Shown here in pieces: positions 6,616 to 14,140 of a stretch of DNA of 17,580 nucleotides. This stretch comes from Eubacterium sp. GTDB lineage: Bacteria; Bacillota_A; Clostridia; Peptostreptococcales; Anaerovoracaceae. The stretch spans positions 1-17,580 of the forward strand of contig JAFOML010000020.1 in the NCBI GenBank assembly GCA_017425345.1, written 5' to 3'. The translations under genes and the position numbers were made by a program. Under the pieces are notes generated by a model that was given only the letters and a program-made list of their open reading frames with translations, did no database searches and was not told where the DNA came from. Positions within the stretch are counted from its first letter, which is position 1; every line of letters starts with the position of its first letter.

Positions 6616-7704
6616 TTATCTTACGTAATCTTTTTCCACGTACGGGGAAGTCGCGTTTTTCAGCATTCCGCCGTATCCCAGTTTGAAGGAAACGATATCT
6701 CCGACCTGGTACTCGCGGTCACAGTGCGTGACGTCCAGGATCGTGTGATCCGAGCTTCCGCCCATGATCTCGATCTGCGGATCCATCGGCGTCATACTGC
6801 CGAGATCCGTATCCTGCTTGCCGACGGCGATGATCGCGCGCTTCATAATGCCGCGGTCCTCGTAGTATGGCTTCTCACCGAAAGCATCTACCCCGACCTC
6901 ACCGATCGGCAGCGACGGCTTCTCTTTCAGCTCTACGATCTGCGCCTGCAGCACCACGGTGTCATCCACGGTGCCCGGCAGCTTGGTCTCGTATGCCGTG
7001 TCGTTGCCCAGCAGGAACGACTCACCCAGACGCAGGTTGTTGATGCCTTCCGGCAGCTCCCCGCGGTCTATCAGGTAGATGGAGCTGGAGTTTCCGCCGG
7101 AGACCATGGACAGCTTGATGTCAAACTCATCCTCGATCTTCCGCGCCACTTCGACGAGCTGCGACAGGTTGTCGTTCTTCGGGATGATCGCGCCATAGCA
7201 GGTCAGGTTGACGGCGATGCCGTGGAGGTGAATGTTCTTCATGGACAAAATCTCTGCCACTGCCTCCCGGATCTGATCTTCATTCTGGAAGAAGATGCCT
7301 TCTCTCAGGTCGCCGAGATCGATCATCAGAACGATCTCATGCACGATGCCGGCAGCTTTCGCTGCTTCGTCCAGCAGACGGATCGTGGAAAGCTCCGAGT
7401 TGAAGGACACGTCCGCATACTTAACGACCTGTTCGACCTCTGCGTGCATTGGAATGCGCAGCAGGACGGTCTTCTTGCCGTTTGCGCGCGCCAGATCACA
7501 GTAGCTTGCAAGGTTCTGCCAGCGGGAGTCTGCCATGTAGTCTACCTTCGGGTCTTCTGCGACCAGACGGCTCATCTCCGGGTCTGCAGACAGGCCCTTT
7601 GTGACAATCATCAGGGAACAGCCGCCGCGCGTCTTCGTGATCTCCGCGACCGCGTCCAGGTTCCCCTGCAGTTTTTTCAGATCAATTACCAGTTTCGGAT
7701 ACAT
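6616..7704 (-). CDS. orr: Ornithine racemase
   Basis: The product has 362 residues, a PLP enzyme with the alanine-racemase-type fold (fold type III). The cofactor lysine is Lys36 in LMIVTKGLSAD, close to the N-terminus as in this family; VSGGNSSSIY and the LRLGESFLLGND segment in the second half match the Orr/YhfX-like group. It converts L-ornithine to D-ornithine, the substrate of the aminomutase encoded upstream. The ATG at 7704 has GGAGG five bases upstream, and the gene starts 14 bases after the reactivase stop. It is the last gene of the operon. Arginine codons are mostly CGN, unlike the AGA-rich genes upstream. The context of ord, ortAB and oraSE makes the specific name secure. Confidence 0.93.
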   Translation of the reverse strand: MYPKLVIDLKKLQGNLDAVAEITKTRGGCSLMIVTKGLSADPEMSRLVAEDPKVDYMADSRWQNLASYCDLARANGKKTVLLRIPMHAEVEQVVKYADVSFNSELSTIRLLDEAAKAAGIVHEIVLMIDLGDLREGIFFQNEDQIREAVAEILSMKNIHLHGIAVNLTCYGAIIPKNDNLSQLVEVARKIEDEFDIKLSMVSGGNSSSIYLIDRGELPEGINNLRLGESFLLGNDTAYETKLPGTVDDTVVLQAQIVELKEKPSLPIGEVGVDAFGEKPYYEDRGIMKRAIIAVGKQDTDLGSMTPMDPQIEIMGGSSDHTILDVTHCDREYQVGDIVSFKLGYGGMLKNATSPYVEKDYVR

Positions 7705-7718
7705 AGTTACCTCCGCGA

Positions 7719-9470
7719 TTATCGTTTATTTCTCTGATTGTTCGGGCAATGTGTGTGAGTGCAGATGTCGCATTCCTTGTTGCAGTTATTCCACGGCTGC
7801 GAGCGATCGATCGCTTCCGCCTGCTTCTGGTTCCATTCCGGCTGGTTGCCCATTCCATCCATGATGGCGCGTTTTTCCGCGTTGACATATTCGCCATTCG
7901 GTCCGCGCTTATTGGCGCCTCCGATCTCTTCCTCACATTTATATGCGCTCATATCATAGCCCATCTTTTCCATTTCCTCGATGTGCTCCTGATATTCTTC
8001 CGCTCTCTTGTCCTTTGCTGCAAGCTCTTCATCCAGCCCTTTCATGGCTTTGGAGTTCAGGGCGAAGCTTGCGCCGTTCTCATCGGCTCTCTCCGGGAAT
8101 TTGAAGTCCAGACTCTGTTCCAGAAGCCTGATCGCGCTTTCGCGGTGCGTCTTCGACAGCACGCCGAGCGATGCCATGATGTAGTCATTATCGACCAGGA
8201 TCCTGGCGTGATGCGTCGGGTACAGCAGCATGCCGGTGATATTCTGCTCGTGGATCTCGTTCATGATGTCCACGCGGTGCGGCAGACGCGTCAGCGCGCC
8301 GCCGGTTCCGACGATGTACTTGACCTGTGTCAGGTCCTTACCTTCTGCAACGGTGCTTCTTCCGGACGGTCCATAGATGTAACGCAGACGGCCCGCGTGG
8401 CGTTCCGTCGCCTTAAATACGGCTTCGCGCGTCAGACGTTCGACCAGCTTGAACTCGTCCTCGTTCTTCGGGATCGCCTTGTAGGTTTCCAGCGTCTTGT
8501 CCAGATCGATGTGCAGAACGTTTTCGCATTCTTCGCGCAGTTTTTCTTCGCCGATGGACTCGATGACTTTGTAACGGTTGACATAGACGCCCAGGTCGCC
8601 TTCGACGGTACGCTTCGCCTTCGGCTCCGGACTGGTCATGATGCGGGCGACCTTGTCAGACTCGGTCGCGACAGAATGCAGATCCGTCGTCGCGCCGCCG
8701 ACATCCAGCACGATCAGGTCGCCGAGGCAGTCGTACAGAACCTTGGTGCACTCCATAACGGCGCCCGGTGTCGGGATGATCGGTCCGTTGACCATGTCGC
8801 GGACATGTTCCATGCCCGGCGCACGGGTAATGTTATCTTCAAATGCATCCTGGATCACCTTGCGGCATGGCTCCACGTTCAGCTCATCAATCTGCGGATA
8901 GACGTTATCGACGATGTAGAGCTCCTGCCCGGATTCCTCAAAGATCAGACGCATTTCATCCTGGTTCTCGATGTTTCCGGCATAGATCACCGGAACGTTC
9001 AGTCCCATGGCTGCGATCTTCTCCGCATTGTCCAGCGCGGTATCGCGCTCACCGTAGTCCACGCCGCCTGCAATCAGGATCAGGTTCGGGTTGATGTCCC
9101 GGATCCGCTTCAGATCTGTGCGGCGCAGTCTGCCCGCGGTCACGTCGTGGATGATCGCGCCGGCGCCGAGAGCTGCTTCCTTGGCGGCCTTCGCGGTCAT
9201 ATCGTATACCAGACCGTGAACGGTCATCTTGAGGCCTCCCGCTGCGGACGAAGTCGCCAGCATCTCATCATACTCGATGCTCTTGATCCCCTTCTTCCGG
9301 CAAAGATCATCGACAGCACCCTGCAGTCCTATCCGGACATCGCCTTCCAGAACGGAAGTCGGCGCCTGTCCCTGTCCCCAGAAACAGGGGTGATCGGTAT
9401 CCAGATCTGTAAAAGCGTTGACAACAGTGGTGGTTGATCCGATTTCTGCTACTAATACATCTACTTTCAT
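7719..9470 (-). CDS. MutL/GlmL-type ASKHA ATPase, probable aminomutase reactivase, with C-terminal Cys cluster
   Basis: The product has 583 residues. It belongs to the glutamate-mutase MutL (GlmL) family, unrelated to mismatch-repair MutL. Nucleotide-binding motifs of the actin/Hsp70 fold are visible: EIGSTTT near residue 9, LDVGGATTDL in the middle and VGTGGALTRL in the second half. Such proteins are thought to restore or assemble B12-dependent mutases by exchanging damaged cobalamin; here the partner would be OraSE, encoded just upstream. ATG 9470 is preferred over the longer frame because GGAG lies seven bases upstream and the family start follows. GlmL proteins are about 460 residues, so roughly 120 residues are extra. 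This tail is charged and ends with cysteines 563, 567, 570 and 575 (CNKECDICTHTHC), a likely metal or Fe-S site. Family confident; partner and tail function inferred. Confidence 0.88.
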   Translation of the reverse strand: MKVDVLVAEIGSTTTVVNAFTDLDTDHPCFWGQGQAPTSVLEGDVRIGLQGAVDDLCRKKGIKSIEYDEMLATSSAAGGLKMTVHGLVYDMTAKAAKEAALGAGAIIHDVTAGRLRRTDLKRIRDINPNLILIAGGVDYGERDTALDNAEKIAAMGLNVPVIYAGNIENQDEMRLIFEESGQELYIVDNVYPQIDELNVEPCRKVIQDAFEDNITRAPGMEHVRDMVNGPIIPTPGAVMECTKVLYDCLGDLIVLDVGGATTDLHSVATESDKVARIMTSPEPKAKRTVEGDLGVYVNRYKVIESIGEEKLREECENVLHIDLDKTLETYKAIPKNEDEFKLVERLTREAVFKATERHAGRLRYIYGPSGRSTVAEGKDLTQVKYIVGTGGALTRLPHRVDIMNEIHEQNITGMLLYPTHHARILVDNDYIMASLGVLSKTHRESAIRLLEQSLDFKFPERADENGASFALNSKAMKGLDEELAAKDKRAEEYQEHIEEMEKMGYDMSAYKCEEEIGGANKRGPNGEYVNAEKRAIMDGMGNQPEWNQKQAEAIDRSQPWNNCNKECDICTHTHCPNNQRNKR

Positions 9471-9494
9471 GCCATGTCTCCGTAATTCTGAAAT

Positions 9495-9517
9495 GGGGCG
9501 GGCTTGCCGCCCGCCCC
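9495..9517 (-). other. GC hairpin between oraE and the reactivase gene
   Basis: A perfect 9-bp stem (GGGGCGGGC with GCCCGCCCC, 9517-9509 and 9503-9495 on the minus strand) closes a 5-base loop in the 79-base gap. No U-tract follows (ATTTCAG), so it is not a standard terminator. It may act as a partial terminator, or as a 3'-end barrier protecting the oraSE message. Confidence 0.7.
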
Positions 9518-9549
9518 TTGTGTGCTTTTCCTCTTGGGTCAAACGGGAA

Positions 9550-11802
9550 TTAGTCCTCGTCAATGCCCTTCAGATGTCCTCCCGGTGGGAGATCGCCACG
9601 TCTTCTCATAGCCTCTTCTGCAAGGAAGGTAGCTACGTCGATTCCGTGGGAGTCTCTTCCGAATCCTTCATCGATACCGGTTGCTCTTGCGTCTTCCGGT
9701 GTTACCTGGGTTCCGCCTGCAGCGATGATGACCTTGTCACGGATACCCTTCTCGATAGCCAGATCGTTGATTCTCTTCATGTTCTTATAGTGTACGTTGT
9801 CGTGGGAGATGATGGTGGACGCCATGATGACGTTCGCATCCAGCTCTACTGCAGCGTCGACCAGCTTTTCAACCGGTACGGATGTGCCGAGGTAGTTTAC
9901 TTCGATTCCCCACTTCTCGATTCCGCCGTGCTTGATGTTGATGATCTCACGCAGACCTACGGAGTGCTCGTCGTCTCCAACAGTTCCGCAGACAACTCTC
10001 ATGTGATGATCCTGGAATTCCTTGTACAGTACGGAATCCGGCAGGTGATGCGGCGGTGGAGGCAGTACCAGGGTCTTCGGGTCGATATCGAACGGAACTT
10101 TACCCTTCAGCTCGATTCTGGTACCCTCAGCCGGGTGCATAACCTCTTTACTGATTACTTCTGCCTTCTCCAGGCCGAGTCTCTCAGCAACCTGCAGACC
10201 GGTAGCTTCAGCGGTTCTGACATTTGCCGGTACCATCATGGTCAGCATGATCATACCGTCGCCACACCACTCAACTTCCGGAATGATCGCGTCGCCGTCC
10301 AGATACTTCTTAACTCTTGCAAGTCTGGTGTTGACGGTATCTTCTTCTTCCAGCTCGTCGATGTAGACGATCTTGCTTCTGTCTTCGAATGTGCAGCCGC
10401 CGATCAGCGCAGACGGATTCTCCGGGTCTCCGCCGTACTGCTCTACGTTGTTGTATCCGAAGTGTGCGGTGACCGGTGCCATGTAGTCCTCTTCTCTCGG
10501 GAAGATGTAACCATAGCCTACGCCGCCTTCCGGGTTACGTGCGATTCCGTCGCCGTTACGAGCAGGATACTTCGCAGAGTCTACGAAGAAGCCTTCTCTG
10601 ACAGCTTCGAAATAGCCGCCTACCTCGATAATCTCTTCCATGAACAGAGTCGCTCTCTCCTTGATCTCTCTTGCCATCTCGCGGAGCGGTCCGTCCTTCT
10701 TCAGCTCAACCAGCTCATTGAAGCCGTCCATGTAAACGAACGCCTGCTTTGCATTGTCGATCGCTTCCATGTTGTAGATATGCCAAGGAACGTTACGGCC
10801 TTCGTCCGGCGTGATCGTGGACTGGATGTCAGCTCTCGTCAGCTTGGAGATGACCATGTTCATGATGTGCGTTACAGTTGCTTCTCTGACGGAGGAGCAG
10901 ATGTACTTGGTGTTCTGCTGTGCTCTCATCTTGTATCTGTCGCAGATGTCTCTCACCGCTACCGCGTACGGCAGGTCGAGGTACATAGCCGGTGCAGGTG
11001 CTGCATCCGGTGGTACGGTGGACAGAGCGATGTTTTCCGGCTTGATGCCGACTTTCTCAGAGAACAGGGAGTTGATCGCGTGCTGCACGATCAGCTCAGG
11101 CATTACTTTCCATGCCTCTCTTGCAGTCGCGTTTGCGTTATGCGCGCCGTCGATCTGCAGGATGTCTGCCCATGCCATGACTTTCTTGGATTCGCATGCA
11201 TCTACGAAAGATCTGACACAGTTGATATCTCTGTAAAGAACGTTGTACTGCGGGTCCTGATGGGCACCGTTGATGCCCTCTTCTGCGAACATGACCGCTA
11301 CGTCCGGGCCAGCAACGCCGGATACGTAGGAGTGGTAGTTCAGCGGACGGCCGATCTCGTCTTCGATCAGGTCCAGAGCCTTTCTCTGTGCTCTTACCTG
11401 CTTACGGGTGATTGGAACACCGCCGATTCCCTGCGGAGTACCTTCCATCAGTCCGTCGATGTGAGACTGTCCCATGTGACGGATAACCATGATATGGTCA
11501 GCACCGTGCCATGCGCCCATTCTCATTCTGCGGATATCGTCCTCAAAACGTCCGGATGCGATCTCGGTTGTGATGACCGGCATCGGCTGCGGGTCGATGT
11601 TCTCGAAGTATTTAGCCGGCGGCAGACCTACGCTCTGCTTCAGCGGCTTAGACATATCGTGGAACTCGAACGGTCCCATCTTGATGTTCGGTGCAGGCTC
11701 TCTCCAGTGCCAGCCTCTTCTTCTCGGCTCGTACTTGTCGAGGTCCTTCAGAATCTCGCGAACGTCCAGTTTTTCATTCTTCTTCAGTACCATATCTGCC
11801 AT
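9550..11802 (-). CDS. oraE: D-ornithine 4,5-aminomutase, large subunit (PLP and B12 binding)
   Basis: The product has 750 residues. With OraS it moves the 5-amino group of D-ornithine to C4, giving (2R,4S)-2,4-diaminopentanoate, using adenosylcobalamin and PLP. The N-terminal part forms the catalytic barrel (TTEIASGRFEDDIRRMRM, SYVSGVAGPDVAVMFAEEG). The C-terminal Rossmann domain holds DEHSVG with the cobalt-ligating His613 and the PLP lysine Lys624 in INIKHGG. These lie 11 residues apart, as His618 and Lys629 do in the Clostridium sticklandii enzyme. The ATG at 11802 is chosen because GGAGG lies nine bases upstream; the frame extends further but without support. It begins one base after the oraS stop. 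Arginine is mostly AGA, as in other highly expressed genes of this cluster. Confidence 0.97.
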   Translation of the reverse strand: MADMVLKKNEKLDVREILKDLDKYEPRRRGWHWREPAPNIKMGPFEFHDMSKPLKQSVGLPPAKYFENIDPQPMPVITTEIASGRFEDDIRRMRMGAWHGADHIMVIRHMGQSHIDGLMEGTPQGIGGVPITRKQVRAQRKALDLIEDEIGRPLNYHSYVSGVAGPDVAVMFAEEGINGAHQDPQYNVLYRDINCVRSFVDACESKKVMAWADILQIDGAHNANATAREAWKVMPELIVQHAINSLFSEKVGIKPENIALSTVPPDAAPAPAMYLDLPYAVAVRDICDRYKMRAQQNTKYICSSVREATVTHIMNMVISKLTRADIQSTITPDEGRNVPWHIYNMEAIDNAKQAFVYMDGFNELVELKKDGPLREMAREIKERATLFMEEIIEVGGYFEAVREGFFVDSAKYPARNGDGIARNPEGGVGYGYIFPREEDYMAPVTAHFGYNNVEQYGGDPENPSALIGGCTFEDRSKIVYIDELEEEDTVNTRLARVKKYLDGDAIIPEVEWCGDGMIMLTMMVPANVRTAEATGLQVAERLGLEKAEVISKEVMHPAEGTRIELKGKVPFDIDPKTLVLPPPPHHLPDSVLYKEFQDHHMRVVCGTVGDDEHSVGLREIINIKHGGIEKWGIEVNYLGTSVPVEKLVDAAVELDANVIMASTIISHDNVHYKNMKRINDLAIEKGIRDKVIIAAGGTQVTPEDARATGIDEGFGRDSHGIDVATFLAEEAMRRRGDLPPGGHLKGIDED

Positions 11803-11803
11803 C

Positions 11804-12178
11804 TTACTTCTCCTCCTTCGCATTGAAAATCGCCATGGCCTCATCCCAGTACTTGCCCTGAGCAAGTCCGATGGATGCCTCACGAATGGAGAGACCCAGG
11901 TCCTTGGAAATGCGATAGACGATGTGGCCTGTTCCGTGTCCCATCAGACCTCTGTCCATTGCGCCTTCTACGATCTTCTGTGTGTCGAGAGAAGAAACGC
12001 CCATACGGAGCAGGACTGCTCTCTCAACAGAAGGAGTGGTGTTCTTTCTGCCGAGCTCGATCAGCGGAGAAACGACCTGGTCACAGAGTTCCCAGAAGCG
12101 GTCATAAAGCTGTTCGTCAGTAAGATCGGCAATTCCTTTTTCAACTCTTCTTACTTCAAAATCGTCTTCTCTTATCAT
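11804..12178 (-). CDS. oraS: D-ornithine 4,5-aminomutase, small subunit
   Basis: The product has 124 residues, about the length of known OraS (121 in C. sticklandii). Conserved segments are DRFWELCDQVV, GRKNTTPSVERAVLLRMG, MDRGLMGHGTGHIVY and GKYWDEAM. It is the accessory subunit of the aminomutase heterodimer and stabilises the OraE barrel. The open frame extends 31 residues upstream, but the true start is the ATG at 12178: GGAGG sits eight bases before it, and that GGAGG overlaps the alternative upstream ATG. A 148-base gap with strong secondary structure separates it from ortB. Confidence 0.95.
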   Translation of the reverse strand: MIREDDFEVRRVEKGIADLTDEQLYDRFWELCDQVVSPLIELGRKNTTPSVERAVLLRMGVSSLDTQKIVEGAMDRGLMGHGTGHIVYRISKDLGLSIREASIGLAQGKYWDEAMAIFNAKEEK

Positions 12179-12200
12179 TCTTTTTTCCTCCATTAGGCTC

Positions 12201-12305
12201 CTCTGTTTAAGGAAACCTTTCCAGTTAGATTTTGTCCCCTGAAACAGAGAACCATATCGGTCCTGCCGCATTCCCCGGGCATGAGACCCGGGAAATGCAT
12301 GCAGG
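12201..12305 (-). other. Structured intercistronic RNA between ortB and oraS
   Basis: Two structures fill the gap. The first in transcription order (12305-12262) is a stem of about 17 pairs: CCTGC, a small bulge, then GCATT and a U-G pair leading to CCCGGG, around the 7-base loop TCTCATG. The second is an 8-bp inverted repeat CTCTGTTT/AAACAGAG (12249-12242 with 12208-12201) enclosing a GGAAA/TTTCC hairpin, and it ends 8-15 bases before the oraS ribosome site. Neither has a U-tract. It may be a processing or stabilising element, or a translational switch for oraS. Confidence 0.6.
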
Positions 12306-12326
12306 CGTCTTTATCAATTCGCAGGA

Positions 12327-13733
12327 TTACAGACCCAGCGTCTCCTTTACGAAGGCGATGTCTGTCTTGGTCTCGTCTGCAAGGAACTGCAGGTCAGCGT
12401 CGGTCGGCTCCGTAACGCCGGACTTCTTAACAGCCTTGCGGATCAGGCTCTGACGGAAGTGGTGCAGATCAGCATCATGTGCTTTGATCAGACCCGGGTC
12501 AGACGGCAGGATCACGTTGACACCCGGCTTATCTTCCTCGGACGGATTTCCGAAGCGGATGTCGATGCCGTGCTCTCTTGCGAAGGACAGCTGCGGCTGA
12601 ATGTGCTTACCAGCGCCGGTGTACTCCGTCTCACTGATAACGAGGATCGCATCCTCCGGCAGCTCCTGTGCCAGGGAGAATGCTGCTGCCAGCGCGGTGT
12701 TTCCTGCAGGACCTCTTTCGATTCCTTCCAGGTTAGCCAGCATTTCGGTTGCGTACATTACTTCACCCTGCTTAACGGTTACATAGCGGTCCATGTAACG
12801 GAGCGGTCTTGCAGCACTTCTTGGAACATCGGAGTGATCCGGATCGGTTGCGTAAGGAACGCCGAATCCGGTATGTCCGGTGGTGCAGGACTTCAGGTTG
12901 AATGCCTTATCGGATGCCATGGACAGTCCGGTCAGGTCGATGGAAGCAGCTACGAACTGCGTGTTCTTAGCGCCTGCCTTCAGAGCTCCACGTGCAGTAC
13001 CGGTCATCATTCCGCCACCAGCGTTGGTGCAGACGATCATTTCCGGATCCTTGCCGGCAAGCTCGCGAACCTGCTGAACGATCTCATATCCCAGAGTCTC
13101 AACGCCGGCGATTCCGAACGGAGAGTACAGGGAAGCGTTGAAGTATCCGGTGTCTTCCAGTACGGACAGGAAGGTGTAGAACAGCTCCGGTCCTACGGTC
13201 AGCTGGATAACTTCTGCGCCGTAAGCTTCACATTTTCTTGCTTTCTCAACGATCTCCGGCTGGCCTACGCCGTGGGAGTCGTAGCATTCCTGAACGATGA
13301 TGCAGTCCAGTCCCTGCATAGCAGCCTGGGATGCAACTGCAGCGCCGTAGTTTCCGGAAGTAGCAGCGATAACGCCCTTGTAGCCCAGCTTCTTAGCGTG
13401 AGCAACTGCGCATGCAGCTCTTCTTGCCTTGAAGGAACCGGATGCGTTAGCAGCCTCGTCCTTAGCAAAGATGCGAGCGCCGTATCCCGGCTTTGCATAC
13501 TTTCTGGACAGTGCAGTGATGTTTCTCAGCTCGATCAGCGGAGTATGTCCAACTGCGGTTCTGGACTGGATCTTATCGATCTCTTCCAGGGTGTAACCGG
13601 TATCGCTCATCAGCTTCTCATAGTCAAATGCGATGGAACCGGATTCATAGACTGAATAGTCAAGTCCAAGGGCTTTCTTCTGGATCTCATTCGATCTTCC
13701 CATTACGGAATCATAATCTTTTGCCAGTGCCAT
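12327..13733 (-). CDS. ortB: 2-amino-4-oxopentanoate thiolase, beta subunit (PLP)
   Basis: The product has 468 residues of the fold type II PLP family (threonine-synthase-like). The cofactor lysine is Lys102 in ASGSFKARR; TSGNYGAA at 125-132 binds the cofactor carboxylate side, and TNAGGGMMTGTA in the middle forms the phosphate loop. With OrtA it cleaves 2-amino-4-oxopentanoate with CoA to acetyl-CoA and alanine, the energy-yielding step of the pathway. Its ATG shares a base with the ortA stop (TAATG at 13733), implying translational coupling of the two subunits. Arginine codons are largely AGA. The length and motifs match characterised OrtB. Confidence 0.95.
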   Translation of the reverse strand: MALAKDYDSVMGRSNEIQKKALGLDYSVYESGSIAFDYEKLMSDTGYTLEEIDKIQSRTAVGHTPLIELRNITALSRKYAKPGYGARIFAKDEAANASGSFKARRAACAVAHAKKLGYKGVIAATSGNYGAAVASQAAMQGLDCIIVQECYDSHGVGQPEIVEKARKCEAYGAEVIQLTVGPELFYTFLSVLEDTGYFNASLYSPFGIAGVETLGYEIVQQVRELAGKDPEMIVCTNAGGGMMTGTARGALKAGAKNTQFVAASIDLTGLSMASDKAFNLKSCTTGHTGFGVPYATDPDHSDVPRSAARPLRYMDRYVTVKQGEVMYATEMLANLEGIERGPAGNTALAAAFSLAQELPEDAILVISETEYTGAGKHIQPQLSFAREHGIDIRFGNPSEEDKPGVNVILPSDPGLIKAHDADLHHFRQSLIRKAVKKSGVTEPTDADLQFLADETKTDIAFVKETLGL

Positions 13734-14032
13734 TATTTGTCCCCTCCTCTCATGATCTTTCTGAGCTGTTTGTCGATCTCAATGATTTCCGGGACAAACT
13801 TTCCGTAGCTGTGCGTATAGTAAGGACCTACTTCGATCAGAGTGCCCTTCTCCTTGCGGCCTACTGCAGTTTCAATTTCTACGATGTCACCAATTTCAGC
13901 GTCTGCCAGAAGCGTTCCTTTGGTCCACATTTCCAGATCGCATTTCTGGGTATCCTCAGGAAGCTTACCGGTTCTCTGTTCTGCTTTCAGGACTACTGAA
14001 TGGATGCGCACCCAATCTCCTTTTTTAGCCAT
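13733..14032 (-). CDS. ortA: 2-amino-4-oxopentanoate thiolase, alpha subunit
   Basis: The product has 99 residues with the conserved start AKKGDWVRIHSVVL, the DLEMWTKGTLL segment and YTHSYGKFVPEI near the end. It is a small all-beta partner of OrtB, with no catalytic motif of its own visible. The ATG at 14032 is chosen because GAGGAG lies six bases upstream and the family start follows; the frame from 14071 adds 13 unsupported residues. It overlaps ortB by one base. It follows ord after a 108-base gap containing a perfect 14-bp hairpin. Confidence 0.94.
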   Translation of the reverse strand: MAKKGDWVRIHSVVLKAEQRTGKLPEDTQKCDLEMWTKGTLLADAEIGDIVEIETAVGRKEKGTLIEVGPYYTHSYGKFVPEIIEIDKQLRKIMRGGDK

Positions 14033-14086
14033 TGGTATCTCCTCATTTCTTTTTTCATTATCATTGAACAAAAGCTTCTTTTTGAA

Positions 14087-14118
14087 TCACTGAGCGGAGA
14101 AATCTCTCCGCTCAGTGA
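14087..14118 (-). other. Perfect 14-bp hairpin between ord and ortA
   Basis: TCACTGAGCGGAGA (14118-14105 on the minus strand) pairs perfectly with 14100-14087 around a 4-base loop (GATT). It starts 22 bases after the ord stop codon. The bases after it are TTCAAAAAG, with no U-tract, so it is not a classical terminator. It could be a partial terminator or a 3' protective structure for the ord message. Confidence 0.75.
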
Positions 14119-14140
14119 CGTTTATCGATTTTCGTTTCGA

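Noticed and set aside
9418..11826. An 802-residue open frame on the plus strand opposite oraE and the reactivase gene
   Set aside because: It is a mirror frame of strongly conserved minus-strand genes, with cysteine-, valine- and histidine-rich low-quality sequence, no family resemblance and no ribosome site. The same applies to the long plus-strand frames at 7749-9437, 12459-13655 and 14000-15172.
14033..14086. Possible internal promoter for ortAB (TTCAAA, 18 bases, GATAAT on the minus strand)
   Set aside because: Both hexamers are weak and the region is simply AT-rich; too little to list as a feature.
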